Shown here one piece after another: positions 11,068-19,554 of a DNA stretch of 64,000 bases (positions are counted from its first letter, which is position 1; every line of letters begins with the position of its first letter). Position numbers and translations under genes: made by a program. Source of the stretch: Alistipes sp. Zagget8 (GTDB lineage: Bacteria; Bacteroidota; Bacteroidia; Bacteroidales; Rikenellaceae); assembly GCA_001941065.1 (NCBI GenBank), contig MSHJ01000005.1:406883-470882 (forward strand), written 5' to 3'. Below the pieces are notes generated by a model. It was not told the origin of the DNA and did not search any database. It saw nothing but the letters and a program-made list of their open reading frames with translations.

Positions 11068-12018
11068 ATGAATTGTGATGTATTTTTCAGCTATTCGCGC
11101 AAAGATATGGCCGTTGCCGACCGGATTTGCGCGGCTTTCGACAAGGCCGGAATCTCCTATTTTATCGACCGGCAGGGAATCGGCGGCGGCATGGAATTTC
11201 CCCGCGTGCTGGCCGAAGCGATCGTCGGATGCCGGAAATTTCTCTTTCTGGCGAGTGCCAACTCCTACGTTTCGAAATTCACGAACAGTGAAATCACGTT
11301 TGCCTTTAACAAAAAGGACAAGAACTGCATTCTCCCGTACCGGATCGACTCCGAGGCAATGCCCCTCGAACTGGAATTTGTTTTCTGCAACATCAACTGG
11401 CGCAATATAGAGGACCATCCGATTGAAACCGTATTGGTCAATGATATGCTCGAAATGCTGGGCCGTCCGGAAACGGCCTCGCCGGCCCCTTTCGGGCTGC
11501 CTGCCGGTGCCGGATATGCCCCTGTTTCCTCTGCAATGTACAAAGTGGGTGATTATTACCGTGAAAACGGCCGGCAGGGGATTGTTTTCGAGGTGGACGC
11601 ATCGGGCCGTCACGGAAAGATCATGGGACTGCACCGCTCGCCCCGGCAGTTGCAGTGGGGACCCCGGTTGTGGGATACCTACGGCGCTGACGATCGGGGA
11701 TTCGGCATGAGAAACCAGCTCGTGATGGAACGGCTGCGGGATTGGAAAGAGGATTTTCCGGCTTTTGCCTGGTGCGCCGCGCAGGGCGAAGGGTGGTATC
11801 TGCCGGCAATCGAAGAGTTGGAGGCTATTTTCAAAAACAAGGACCTGCTTCAGGCCGCCTGTGCGAAATACGGCGGAGATAGCGACATCGACTGGTGTTA
11901 CTGGTCTTCGACGGAGGGTTCCGAACTCCATGCGTGGTATGTGGTGATGAGCCGGGGACGCGTGGGGAGCAACTGTCGGGATTGTTTCAACCATGTGCTG
12001 CCCGTCGCCGCATTCTGA
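11068..12018 (+). CDS. TIR-domain protein with C-terminal lectin-like (DUF1566/FGE-type) domain
   Basis: 316 residues. Residues 1-135 are a TIR domain: DVFFSYSRKDMAVADRI, the BB-loop region FIDRQGIGGG, and the putative NADase glutamate in SKFTNSEITFAF. From about 158 the chain becomes a C-type-lectin-like domain of the kind common in Bacteroidales (KVGDYYRENGRQGIVFEV, HGKIMGL, GWYLPAIEELEAI, YWSSTE, VLPVAAF). That fold is the usual target of diversity-generating retroelements, and the last 40 codons look like a variable region (see findings). No signal peptide, so probably cytoplasmic. A plausible role is an immune or conflict sensor with a TIR NADase output; this is inference. No reverse transcriptase is in the window. 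Confidence 0.85.
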   Translation: MNCDVFFSYSRKDMAVADRICAAFDKAGISYFIDRQGIGGGMEFPRVLAEAIVGCRKFLFLASANSYVSKFTNSEITFAFNKKDKNCILPYRIDSEAMPLELEFVFCNINWRNIEDHPIETVLVNDMLEMLGRPETASPAPFGLPAGAGYAPVSSAMYKVGDYYRENGRQGIVFEVDASGRHGKIMGLHRSPRQLQWGPRLWDTYGADDRGFGMRNQLVMERLRDWKEDFPAFAWCAAQGEGWYLPAIEELEAIFKNKDLLQAACAKYGGDSDIDWCYWSSTEGSELHAWYVVMSRGRVGSNCRDCFNHVLPVAAF

Positions 12019-12061
12019 CGAACGGGCCGCTTGCGTCGCCTCCTCCTGTGAATATAAACCG

Positions 12062-12091
12062 ACGGGCGGCCCTTCGAAAAGGGCCGCCCGT
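12062..12091. terminator. Bidirectional terminator after the TIR gene
   Basis: Perfect 13-base inverted repeat (ACGGGCGGCCCTT / AAGGGCCGCCCGT) with a CGAA loop, followed by TTTG. It lies 43 bases after the TIR stop and 23 bases before the end of the convergent lipoprotein gene. Retroelement target genes often carry such a hairpin just behind the variable region. Confidence 0.8.
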
Positions 12092-12114
12092 TTGCATTTC
12101 GAGGAAGCACGGGA

Positions 12115-13833
12115 TCAGTCGACGTGCTCGGTCTCGTCCACGGCGTTGCCCGTGCCGGCCGCCTTCACGGGCGACTGCTCCGTACCGTTGACCGTGACCG
12201 TCACGGTGTCGGAGAACGTCGAGCAGCTGTAAAGTTTGCCGCCGTTGTAGCCTGCCAGCGCTCCGGCGCCGAAACTGGCTGCGTACTTACCTGTTGCGGT
12301 GATGCTGCTTTCGCTGTGGCAGGTATGTATTTGTGCCGCGGAGTAGTCGATTGATCCGACGATGCCGCCGACGCTGCCGCTGCCCTGGGGAATGTTTGCC
12401 GACAGCGTTCCGTCGCTTTGGGTACATCCGGAGACGCTGGCGGTGCTCCTTCCGACGATGCCACCCATGCGCAGCCTGTCGGTAAATACGGTGTTTTCGG
12501 CGGTCATCGATCCTTTGTGCGTGCAGTTCGTTATTCTGGACAGACTTGTTTCCCCGACAATCCCGCCGACTGCGATAACGAGGGACGATACCGACGTGAT
12601 TGTACCCTGGTAAGTTATCGCTCCCTCTACCGTCAGGTTGGAGATCGGGGCGCTTGCATAACCGAAAAATCCGAGCTTGGTGCCGTCCTTGTCGGAAAGG
12701 TGGAAGGTGCCGCTTACGGTTTTGCCGTCGCCGTTGAAATTTCCGTAAAACGCGGATTGCGACGTGCCGATCGGCAGCCACGGCTCCTCGGCGCTCGTCA
12801 CGATGTCGGCGATGTCGTTCTTCAGCTGGAAATAGTTGCCTATGAACCGCTGGCCCGCCCGCACGGCTTTGGCCAATGCCCGCAGCTGGGCTTCGTTCTC
12901 GATCATATAGGGTCCGGCGGAGGTTCCCGCTCCGGACTCATAGAACATGCCGCCCGACCATTTGCTTTCCGGTAGCGTGAGTGGATAACATTTTCCGGCC
13001 TCCAGATTTCCGCCTTTGATCGAGGCGGAATAGGCCGTGTTCCCGACGGACAGGTTGACCTCGAGGTTCCGGCCGGCCAGTTCGCTACCGGGATGAACCG
13101 GGATGTAGAAGGCCTGGACCGCTCCGCCGGAAAGGGTCTCGCTCCCCGTGTAGAGGATGTCGGACTGAACGGAGGTCGGGGTGCTGCGCACCACCGGGTC
13201 CTGGGTGATGTTATAATTGCTCCGGTAGAAGATCGCGTCGCCGTCGGCGGAACCGATTTGCAGGTTGGATACCGTCCCGGATACCCCTGCAGGCAGCGTA
13301 ATGTTGAGTTTCAGCACGGCACACAACGGTGCGAACACCAGCTTTTGGAGCTCGGCGTCATACCGGGCGTAAAGCGGGAATACGTCGGGCAGGCTCGGCG
13401 TGGCGAGCGTCAGCATGTTGTCGACGGCCGCCGATGCCGGATTGAAGGATGTGTAGGATTTCGTTCCCTTGTGGACGGCATAGGCCGGGGTGGCGTCTTC
13501 GGGGTAGTCGTCGCAGGTGAAGGCGGCCGTTTTGCCGTCGGCAGACACGTCTGAAGCGGTGAAGGTGTAGAGTGTCCCGGCGGAGGTGCTGCCGGAGGCG
13601 TCGGAGTTGACGACGTAGATTATGTCGCCGGCTTTCCATTTCAGTTCGAGGGCCGTGCCGGTGTCGTCCATCGAGATGCGGGTCTCGGGCACCTCGTCGA
13701 AAGCGGCGGTGAGGGTGTAGGGTGCGGTGCCGCCGGGATTTCCGGTTTCGGGCGCCGCGGCGTCGTCTTTCGAGCAAGCGAAGGCTGCGAGGACCGCAAC
13801 GGCGGCCGCAGCGAAGCGGATTGTCTGTTTCAT
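12115..13833 (-). CDS. GLUG-repeat lipoprotein, fimbrillin-like N-terminus
   Basis: 572 residues from ATG 13833, chosen because it gives a clean lipoprotein signal (MKQTIRFAAAAVAVLAAFAC). Residues about 30-300 resemble the beta-sandwich of fimbrillin-like proteins (ETRISMDDTGTALELKWKAGD). The C-terminal part has several GLUG-type repeats (GGIVGETSLSRITNC, GGIVGRSTASVSGC, GGIVGSIDYSAAQI), a motif of bacterial surface proteins. It is preceded, 11 bases upstream, by a 52-codon peptide gene, so the two are probably co-expressed. Likely a surface-exposed adhesin or fibre component. Confidence 0.82.
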   Translation of the reverse strand: MKQTIRFAAAAVAVLAAFACSKDDAAAPETGNPGGTAPYTLTAAFDEVPETRISMDDTGTALELKWKAGDIIYVVNSDASGSTSAGTLYTFTASDVSADGKTAAFTCDDYPEDATPAYAVHKGTKSYTSFNPASAAVDNMLTLATPSLPDVFPLYARYDAELQKLVFAPLCAVLKLNITLPAGVSGTVSNLQIGSADGDAIFYRSNYNITQDPVVRSTPTSVQSDILYTGSETLSGGAVQAFYIPVHPGSELAGRNLEVNLSVGNTAYSASIKGGNLEAGKCYPLTLPESKWSGGMFYESGAGTSAGPYMIENEAQLRALAKAVRAGQRFIGNYFQLKNDIADIVTSAEEPWLPIGTSQSAFYGNFNGDGKTVSGTFHLSDKDGTKLGFFGYASAPISNLTVEGAITYQGTITSVSSLVIAVGGIVGETSLSRITNCTHKGSMTAENTVFTDRLRMGGIVGRSTASVSGCTQSDGTLSANIPQGSGSVGGIVGSIDYSAAQIHTCHSESSITATGKYAASFGAGALAGYNGGKLYSCSTFSDTVTVTVNGTEQSPVKAAGTGNAVDETEHVD

Positions 13834-13844
13834 CGTCGTCGGGT

Positions 13845-14003
13845 TTAAGGATTTGCGGTTTCCCACGAGTCGTCGTAGGGGACGTCTTTGAGTTCTCCGC
13901 TCTGGGCGAATCCTTTTTCGACCGCGATGTCGATGGCGGTGATTTTCGGGGGCAGGTACATAAATTTCCCTGCCCCGCTTTCTGGCGAGGTTTTCTTCTT
14001 CAT
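13845..14003 (-). CDS. Small 52-residue peptide gene upstream of the GLUG lipoprotein
   Basis: ATG 14003 to TAA 13845 encodes MKKKTSPESGAGKFMYLP..., ending in DVPYDDSWETANP. It has no membrane segment and an acidic C-terminus. The stop is 11 bases before the ATG of the lipoprotein. Short genes of this style, with a basic start, a proline-rich middle and an acidic end, often precede surface lipoproteins in Bacteroidales. I know of no assigned function. The tight spacing and lack of another gene on this strand support it as real. Confidence 0.6.
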   Translation of the reverse strand: MKKKTSPESGAGKFMYLPPKITAIDIAVEKGFAQSGELKDVPYDDSWETANP

Positions 14004-14037
14004 AGTCTGTTGATTAAATGTGCGTCATTCGGCGACA

Positions 14038-14130
14038 AAGGTAACCAAAATGTGTATGTATATAACCTGAAATGTATATATATGACTAAAATGTGTGCAT
14101 ATATAACTGAAATGTATACCAATACATCGG
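14038..14130. repeat. Imperfect tandem TATATA-type repeats in a divergent promoter region
   Basis: Four imperfect copies of a unit of 19-22 bases that starts AAATGT and contains TATATA/TATATG then AACTG or AACCTG. They lie between the small peptide gene (minus strand) and purA (plus strand). They are AT-rich in an otherwise GC-rich region. They may be operator sites. Confidence 0.5.
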
Positions 14131-14255
14131 AAAAACGGCTGGTTTTTCGTCCGGGAGTGCTCTTTCGGGCAGGCAGAGGCTCTGTCTGAACCGATTTTCT
14201 TTATAATTTGTTGAAAAGTCCGCCGCGCGGCTTGGGCTATTCGGATAATAATTTG

Positions 14256-14263
14256 TACCTTTG
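14256..14263 (+). promoter_or_regulatory. purA promoter -7 element
   Basis: TACCTTTG at 14256-14263, with a TTG about 21 bases upstream (in GGCTTGGG). The spacing gives a 5' leader of about 40 bases before the purA ATG. Confidence 0.6.
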
Positions 14264-14308
14264 GATGCAAAAAATGTCTTTTGCAAGTATAAATAGATAC
14301 CGGATACA

Positions 14309-15574
14309 ATGAAAAAAGTTGACGTGATCCTCGGCCTGCAGTGGGGTGACGAGGGCAAAGGGAAGGTTGTGGACGTGCTGACGCCCCGTTACGAGGTGGT
14401 GGCCCGTTTCCAGGGCGGTCCCAATGCCGGTCACACGCTGGAATTCAACGGCGAGAAATACGTGCTCCGCTCGATACCTTCGGGCATTTTCCAGGGTGGC
14501 AAGACCAACATCATCGGCAACGGGGTGGTGATCGACGCCATCCTTTTCCGTGAGGAGGCCGAAGCGCTGGCCGCCAGCGGCCACGACCTGACCCGCCAGC
14601 TCTGCATTTCGAAGAAGGCCCACCTGATTCTGCCCACGCACCGCATTCTCGATGCGGCTTACGAGGCGGCGAAGGGCAGCGCCAAGATCGGCACCACGGG
14701 CAAGGGCATCGGTCCGACCTATACGGACAAGGTGAGCCGCAACGGCATGCGTGTCGGCGACCTGTTGAGCCCCGATTTCGAGCAAATATACGCCGCCGCC
14801 AAGGCGCGTCACGAAAAGATACTGAAAAGCCTCGACTATCAATACGATATCACCGAACTGGAGAAGCAGTGGTTCGAGGCGGTGAAATACCTCCGCCGCT
14901 TCCACATCATCGACAGCGAATATTTCGTCAACGACTGCCTCGCACAGGACAAGTCGATTCTGGCCGAAGGTGCCCAGGGCACGCTGCTGGACGTGGATTT
15001 CGGTTCCTATCCGTTCGTGACCTCTTCGAACACGGTCTGCGCGGGCGTCTGCACCGGACTGGGCATCGCCCCGAACCGTATCGGCGAGGTGTACGGTATC
15101 TTCAAGGCTTACTGCACGCGCGTGGGCAGCGGACCGTTCCCCACGGAGCTGTTCGACGAGACGGGCGAACGGCTGTGCGACATCGGCCATGAGTTCGGCG
15201 CCGTCACGGGCCGCCGCCGCCGCTGCGGATGGTTGGACATGGTGGCCCTGAAATATTCGATCATGATCAATGGCGTGACGCAGCTTATCATGATGAAATC
15301 CGACGTGATGAACGATTTTGACACGATCAAGGTGGCCACGGCTTACGAGATCGGCGGACGCAGCACCTCGGAGTTCCCCTATGAGATTACGGACGACCTC
15401 AAACCGGTCTACACTGAGTTCGAAGGCTGGAAATGCGACCTGCGCAAGTACGGCAGCTATGAGGAGTTCCCCGAGGCGTTCAAGCGTTACGTGGAGTTCA
15501 TCGAGCACCAGACGGGCGTCCCCGTGAAGATCATCTCGGTAGGCCCCGACCGCGGCGAAACCATCACCCGTTAA
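14309..15574 (+). CDS. purA: Adenylosuccinate synthase
   Basis: 421 residues. Joins IMP and aspartate with GTP in the first step from IMP to AMP. The P-loop GLQWGDEGKGK is at the N-terminus, with the IMP-binding GGPNAGHT and GTTGKGIGPTY and the C-terminal ISVGPDRGETI. Length and motifs are those of an intact enzyme. It appears to be monocistronic, with a good promoter upstream and a 229-base gap downstream. Confidence 0.97.
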   Translation: MKKVDVILGLQWGDEGKGKVVDVLTPRYEVVARFQGGPNAGHTLEFNGEKYVLRSIPSGIFQGGKTNIIGNGVVIDAILFREEAEALAASGHDLTRQLCISKKAHLILPTHRILDAAYEAAKGSAKIGTTGKGIGPTYTDKVSRNGMRVGDLLSPDFEQIYAAAKARHEKILKSLDYQYDITELEKQWFEAVKYLRRFHIIDSEYFVNDCLAQDKSILAEGAQGTLLDVDFGSYPFVTSSNTVCAGVCTGLGIAPNRIGEVYGIFKAYCTRVGSGPFPTELFDETGERLCDIGHEFGAVTGRRRRCGWLDMVALKYSIMINGVTQLIMMKSDVMNDFDTIKVATAYEIGGRSTSEFPYEITDDLKPVYTEFEGWKCDLRKYGSYEEFPEAFKRYVEFIEHQTGVPVKIISVGPDRGETITR

Positions 15575-15803
15575 GAACGGGTTTTCAGGGGCGGAGGTTG
15601 GATTGTAACATATCCGGACCTGATATTGCGCTCCCGCCCGTCCGCATTTCGGTCGAAATCCCGGTTGACAACCCGGTCGCGTCGCGACAAGCCCCTCCCG
15701 AGGGAGGGGTTTGGGGTGGGGTCAGACTTGTAAACGCGGCGGAACGCCGCGACAACGGCGCTTGACAGAAAAACGACAGACAACATTGTAATTACTTACT
15801 TAT
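15575..15803. other. Intergenic region with a GC-rich palindromic element
   Basis: Contains the inverted repeat CCCCTCCC / GGGAGGGG at 15692-15709 with a two-base loop, followed by GTTTGGGGTGGGG, and a smaller GCGGCGTTCCGC-type repeat near 15735-15750. It resembles the dispersed REP-like palindromes found between genes in many bacteria. It may also act as the purA terminator. No gene is seen. Confidence 0.45.
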
Positions 15804-16685
15804 ATGCAACAACAAAACCTCAAAATTCTTGTTTTGGCCAAGCAGGTGCCCGACACCCGCAACGTGGGCAAGGACGCGATGACCCCCGAAGGGACGGTCA
15901 ACCGTGCTGCGCTTCCGGCCATCTTCAATCCCGAGGACCTCAATGCGCTGGAGGCAGCCCTGCGGCTGAAAGACCGCGTCGAAGGCTCCACAGTTCATAT
16001 TCTCACGATGGGTCCGCAGCGTGCCGCCGACATCATCCGCGACGCGATGTTCCGCGGCGCCGACGGGGGCTACCTGCTTTCGGGCCGCGAGTTCGCCGGC
16101 TCGGATACGCTGGCCACCTCCTACGCCCTTTCGTGTGCCCTGAAGAAGATCGCGCCCGACGTGATTTTCGCAGGCCGCCAGGCCATCGACGGCGACACCG
16201 CGCAGGTGGGTCCGCAGGTCGCCGAGAAACTCGGCCTTCCGCAGGTGACCTATGCCGAGGAGATCGTCGAGGTCAAGGAGAAATCGCTGGTCATCAAACG
16301 CCGTCTGGAGCACGGCACCGAGGTCGTCGAATGTCCGATTCCGGCTGTTGTCACGGTCAACGCTTCGGCCGCCGAGTGCCGTCCGCGCAACGCCAAGCGC
16401 GTGATGAAGTACAAATTCGCCCTTGCAGGCTCGGAGATCGCCGCGGCTCCCGAATCGCCCGCCGCACAGCGTGCCGCCGCGAAGGAGTATCTGCAGATCG
16501 TGGAGTGGGCTGCCGCCGATGTCAATCCCGATCCCGAACAGCTCGGTCTCACGGGTTCGCCTACGAAGGTCAAGAAGATCGAGAACGTGGTTTTCGCCGC
16601 CAAGGAGGCCAAGAAATTCACGGCTGCCGACGAGGATATCAATTCACTGATGGTTGAACTTATTGCGAGCCACACGCTCGGTTAA
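15804..16685 (+). CDS. etfB: Electron transfer flavoprotein, beta subunit
   Basis: 293 residues. The family motif VLAKQVPDTRNV opens the chain, and GRQAIDGDTAQVGPQVAEKLGLPQVTYA is the ETF-beta signature. With EtfA it accepts electrons from acyl-CoA dehydrogenase and passes them to the respiratory chain, or bifurcates them. First gene of etfB-etfA-acd, 12 bases before etfA. Confidence 0.95.
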   Translation: MQQQNLKILVLAKQVPDTRNVGKDAMTPEGTVNRAALPAIFNPEDLNALEAALRLKDRVEGSTVHILTMGPQRAADIIRDAMFRGADGGYLLSGREFAGSDTLATSYALSCALKKIAPDVIFAGRQAIDGDTAQVGPQVAEKLGLPQVTYAEEIVEVKEKSLVIKRRLEHGTEVVECPIPAVVTVNASAAECRPRNAKRVMKYKFALAGSEIAAAPESPAAQRAAAKEYLQIVEWAAADVNPDPEQLGLTGSPTKVKKIENVVFAAKEAKKFTAADEDINSLMVELIASHTLG

Positions 16686-16697
16686 TACGCTTCGGAG

Positions 16698-17717
16698 ATG
16701 AACAATATATTCGTATATATCGAGATGGAGGGCGGCAAGGTTGCCGACGTGAGCCTCGAACTGCTGACCAAGGGCCGCGAGCTGGCCACGAAACTCGGGG
16801 TGAAACTCGAGGCCGTCGTGCTGGGCCACAAGCTCGCGGACATCGCCACGGAGCTGGCCAAATACGGCGCCGACACGGTGTGGACCGCCGATGACGAACT
16901 CTTCGTCCCGTTCCGCACGCTGCCCCATACGGCCGTGCTTTGCGGACTGATCGAGCAGGAGAAACCCCAGATCGCGCTGTTCGGCGCTACGCCCGTGGGC
17001 CGTGATTTCGCACCCCGCGTATCGTCGGCGCTGCACAGCGGCCTGACGGCCGACTGCACGCAGCTGGAGATCGGCGACCACAAGGACCCCAAGACGGGTA
17101 AGGAGTACAAAGACCTCCTGTATCAGATTCGTCCCGCCTTCGGTGGCAACATCATCGCCACGATCGTCAATCCCGACCACCGTCCCCAGATGGCGACGGT
17201 TCGCGAGGGCGTGATGCGCAAGGAGTACGCCGCAAAACCGGGTGCCGGCGAGGTGAAGCCGATCGACTGGAAGAAATTCGTCAAGGACACGGACCTCGTG
17301 GTGAAGATCATCGACCGCCAGATCGAGGAGCGCAAGATCGACATCAAGGGTGCGAGCATCCTCGTTGCCGGCGGTTACGGCATGGGTTCCAAGGAGAATT
17401 TCAAGTTGGTGCACGAATTGGCCGACGTACTGGGCGGTGAAGTGGGCGCCAGCCGCGCCGCCGTCGATGCGGGCTTCACGGAGCATGCGCGTCAGGTGGG
17501 CCAGACGGGCGTCACGGTGCGTCCGAAACTCTACATCGCCTGCGGCATTTCGGGTCAGATTCAGCACACGGCCGGCATGGACCAGTCGTCGATGGTGATT
17601 TCGATCAACAACGACCCCGAGGCTCCGATCAACAAGATCGCCGACTACGCTATCCTGGGCGATGTCAACGAAATTATCCCCAAGATGATTAAGTACTACA
17701 AACAAAACTCGAAGTAA
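16698..17717 (+). CDS. etfA: Electron transfer flavoprotein, alpha subunit
   Basis: 339 residues. The C-terminal FAD domain shows GGYGMGSKENF, GASRAAVDAGF, GQTGVTVRPKLYIACGISGQIQH and VISINNDPEAPI, the classical ETF-alpha signature. It partners EtfB. Its stop codon overlaps the start of the acyl-CoA dehydrogenase gene by one base (TAATG), so translation is coupled. Confidence 0.96.
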   Translation: MNNIFVYIEMEGGKVADVSLELLTKGRELATKLGVKLEAVVLGHKLADIATELAKYGADTVWTADDELFVPFRTLPHTAVLCGLIEQEKPQIALFGATPVGRDFAPRVSSALHSGLTADCTQLEIGDHKDPKTGKEYKDLLYQIRPAFGGNIIATIVNPDHRPQMATVREGVMRKEYAAKPGAGEVKPIDWKKFVKDTDLVVKIIDRQIEERKIDIKGASILVAGGYGMGSKENFKLVHELADVLGGEVGASRAAVDAGFTEHARQVGQTGVTVRPKLYIACGISGQIQHTAGMDQSSMVISINNDPEAPINKIADYAILGDVNEIIPKMIKYYKQNSK

Positions 17718-19441
17718 TGGCTAATTTCTTTTCAGATAATAAGGATTTGCAGTTCCACCTCGGGCATCCGCTGATGCGCAAGATCGTGGAACTGAAGGAG
17801 CGCGGTTTCTCGGAGAAGGACCTCTACGACTATGCGCCTCAGGATTTCGAAGACGCTATGGACTCCTACCGCCGCGTGCTGGAGATCGCCGGCGAGGTCT
17901 GCGGTGAGGTGATAGCTCCCAACGCCGAAGGTGTGGACCACGAGGGTCCGCGCGTGGTCAACGACCATGTGGAGTACGCTTCGGGTACGGTCGTGAACAT
18001 GAAGGCCGTTGTCGATGCGGGCCTGAGCGGCATGACGCTTCCCCGCAAGTACGACGGACTGAATTTCCCGCTAATCTGCTTTGTGATGGCCAACGAGATG
18101 GTCGCACGCGCCGATGCCAGCTTCGAGAACATCTGGGGACTGCAGGACTGCGCCGAGACGCTCAATGAGTTTGCTTCCGAAGAGATCAAACAAAAATATT
18201 TGCCGTGGGTTTCGGCGGGCGCGACGTGCGCCATGGACCTCACGGAGCCGGATGCCGGTTCGGACCTGGGTGCCGTGATGCTGAAGGCCACGTGGTCGGA
18301 GGAGAAGCAGACGTGGCTGCTGAACGGCGTGAAACGCTTCATCACCAACGGCGACGGCGAGGTTTCGCTCGTGCTGGCGCGTACCGAAGAGGGTACGACC
18401 GACGCCCGCGGTTTGTCGATGCTGGTCTATGACAAGCGCGACGGCGGCGTGAAGGTGCGCCGTATCGAGAACAAACTGGGTATCAAGGGATCGCCGACGT
18501 GCGAGCTGGTCTTCACGAACGCCCCGGCACAGCTGGTCGGCGACCGGAAGATGGGCCTTATCAAATACGTGATGTCGCTGATGAACGCCGCCCGTCTGGG
18601 TATCGGCGCCCAGTCGGTGGGTACGTGTGAGGCCGCTTACCGCGAGGCGCTGAAATACGCCCATGAGCGTGCCCAGTTCGGAAAACCCATTATCCGGTTC
18701 GCCGCTGTTTCGGAGATGCTTTCGAACATGAAGGCCAAGGTGCAGGGCGTGCGTGCGCTGCTGTACGAAACCGCGCGTTTCGTCGAGGTCTACAAGCAGT
18801 ACGGCCACATTGCCCAGGAGCGTTCGCTCGAAGGCGAGGAGCGTCAGGAGATGAAATTCTACAACCGCCTTGCCGACGGCTTCACCCCCTTGGTGAAACT
18901 CTTCTCGTCGGAGTATGCCAACCAGCTGGCCTACGACGCTATCCAGATTCACGGCGGTTCGGGCTTCATGAAGGATTATCCCTGTGAGCGTCTGTACCGC
19001 GACGCCCGCATCATGAACATCTACGAGGGCACCTCGCAGCTGCAGGTCGTGGCAGCGATTAATGCCGTGACGAAAGGCACGTTCCTGGAGCAGATCGAGC
19101 GTTACGCCGCCGAGAGCTATTCGGAGGCGATGTGCCCCGTGGTCACGAAGCTCAAGGAGCTGACCGTGAAATTCTCGGAGATGCAGGCCCGCGTCGAGGC
19201 TGGGGACAAGGAGGTCTGCGGATTCAAGGATTTCCATGCCCGCCGCCTGGTGGAGACCGCCGGACACATCATCATCACCTACCTGTTGGCGCGTCAGGCC
19301 GGCCAGGTGGAGGATTACGCCGCTTCGGCGCGTATCTTCTGCAAACTCGCCGAGTCGAAGATCGCCGAGGCATATACCTACGTGATGAACTCCACGACGG
19401 AGGACGTCGCGCTGTTCAAGGCCGTCGAGCAGGAGAACTAA
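17717..19441 (+). CDS. Acyl-CoA dehydrogenase
   Basis: 574 residues, about 190 longer than the simple short-chain enzymes because of a C-terminal extension. The flavin-domain motifs are visible: MDLTEPDAGSDLGAV, RFITNGDG, ERAQFGKPI and the IQIHGGSGFMKDYPCERLYRDARI motif with IYEGTSQLQ. The substrate chain length cannot be read. The direct link to etfB and etfA shows it donates electrons to ETF, in a butyryl-CoA-type or branched-chain acid oxidation/reduction step. Confidence 0.93.
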   Translation: MANFFSDNKDLQFHLGHPLMRKIVELKERGFSEKDLYDYAPQDFEDAMDSYRRVLEIAGEVCGEVIAPNAEGVDHEGPRVVNDHVEYASGTVVNMKAVVDAGLSGMTLPRKYDGLNFPLICFVMANEMVARADASFENIWGLQDCAETLNEFASEEIKQKYLPWVSAGATCAMDLTEPDAGSDLGAVMLKATWSEEKQTWLLNGVKRFITNGDGEVSLVLARTEEGTTDARGLSMLVYDKRDGGVKVRRIENKLGIKGSPTCELVFTNAPAQLVGDRKMGLIKYVMSLMNAARLGIGAQSVGTCEAAYREALKYAHERAQFGKPIIRFAAVSEMLSNMKAKVQGVRALLYETARFVEVYKQYGHIAQERSLEGEERQEMKFYNRLADGFTPLVKLFSSEYANQLAYDAIQIHGGSGFMKDYPCERLYRDARIMNIYEGTSQLQVVAAINAVTKGTFLEQIERYAAESYSEAMCPVVTKLKELTVKFSEMQARVEAGDKEVCGFKDFHARRLVETAGHIIITYLLARQAGQVEDYAASARIFCKLAESKIAEAYTYVMNSTTEDVALFKAVEQEN

Positions 19442-19466
19442 AAACCGCGGATGCGAATCCGTCTAC

Positions 19467-19502
19467 CGGGAGGACTTTTTTCGAAGGTCCTCCCGTTTTT
19501 TT
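19467..19502 (+). terminator. Terminator of the etf-acd operon
   Basis: Inverted repeat CGGGAGGAC / GTCCTCCCG at 19467-19495 followed by seven T. It lies 26 bases after the acyl-CoA dehydrogenase stop. Confidence 0.85.
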
Positions 19503-19554
19503 GTAGCGCGGTTTTTGTTATATTTACTGCGGTAAACCCCTAAAACAGAAAGTT

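Noticed and set aside
14038..14130. CRISPR array
   Set aside because: The repeats are imperfect, contiguous and have no spacers; no cas gene is nearby.
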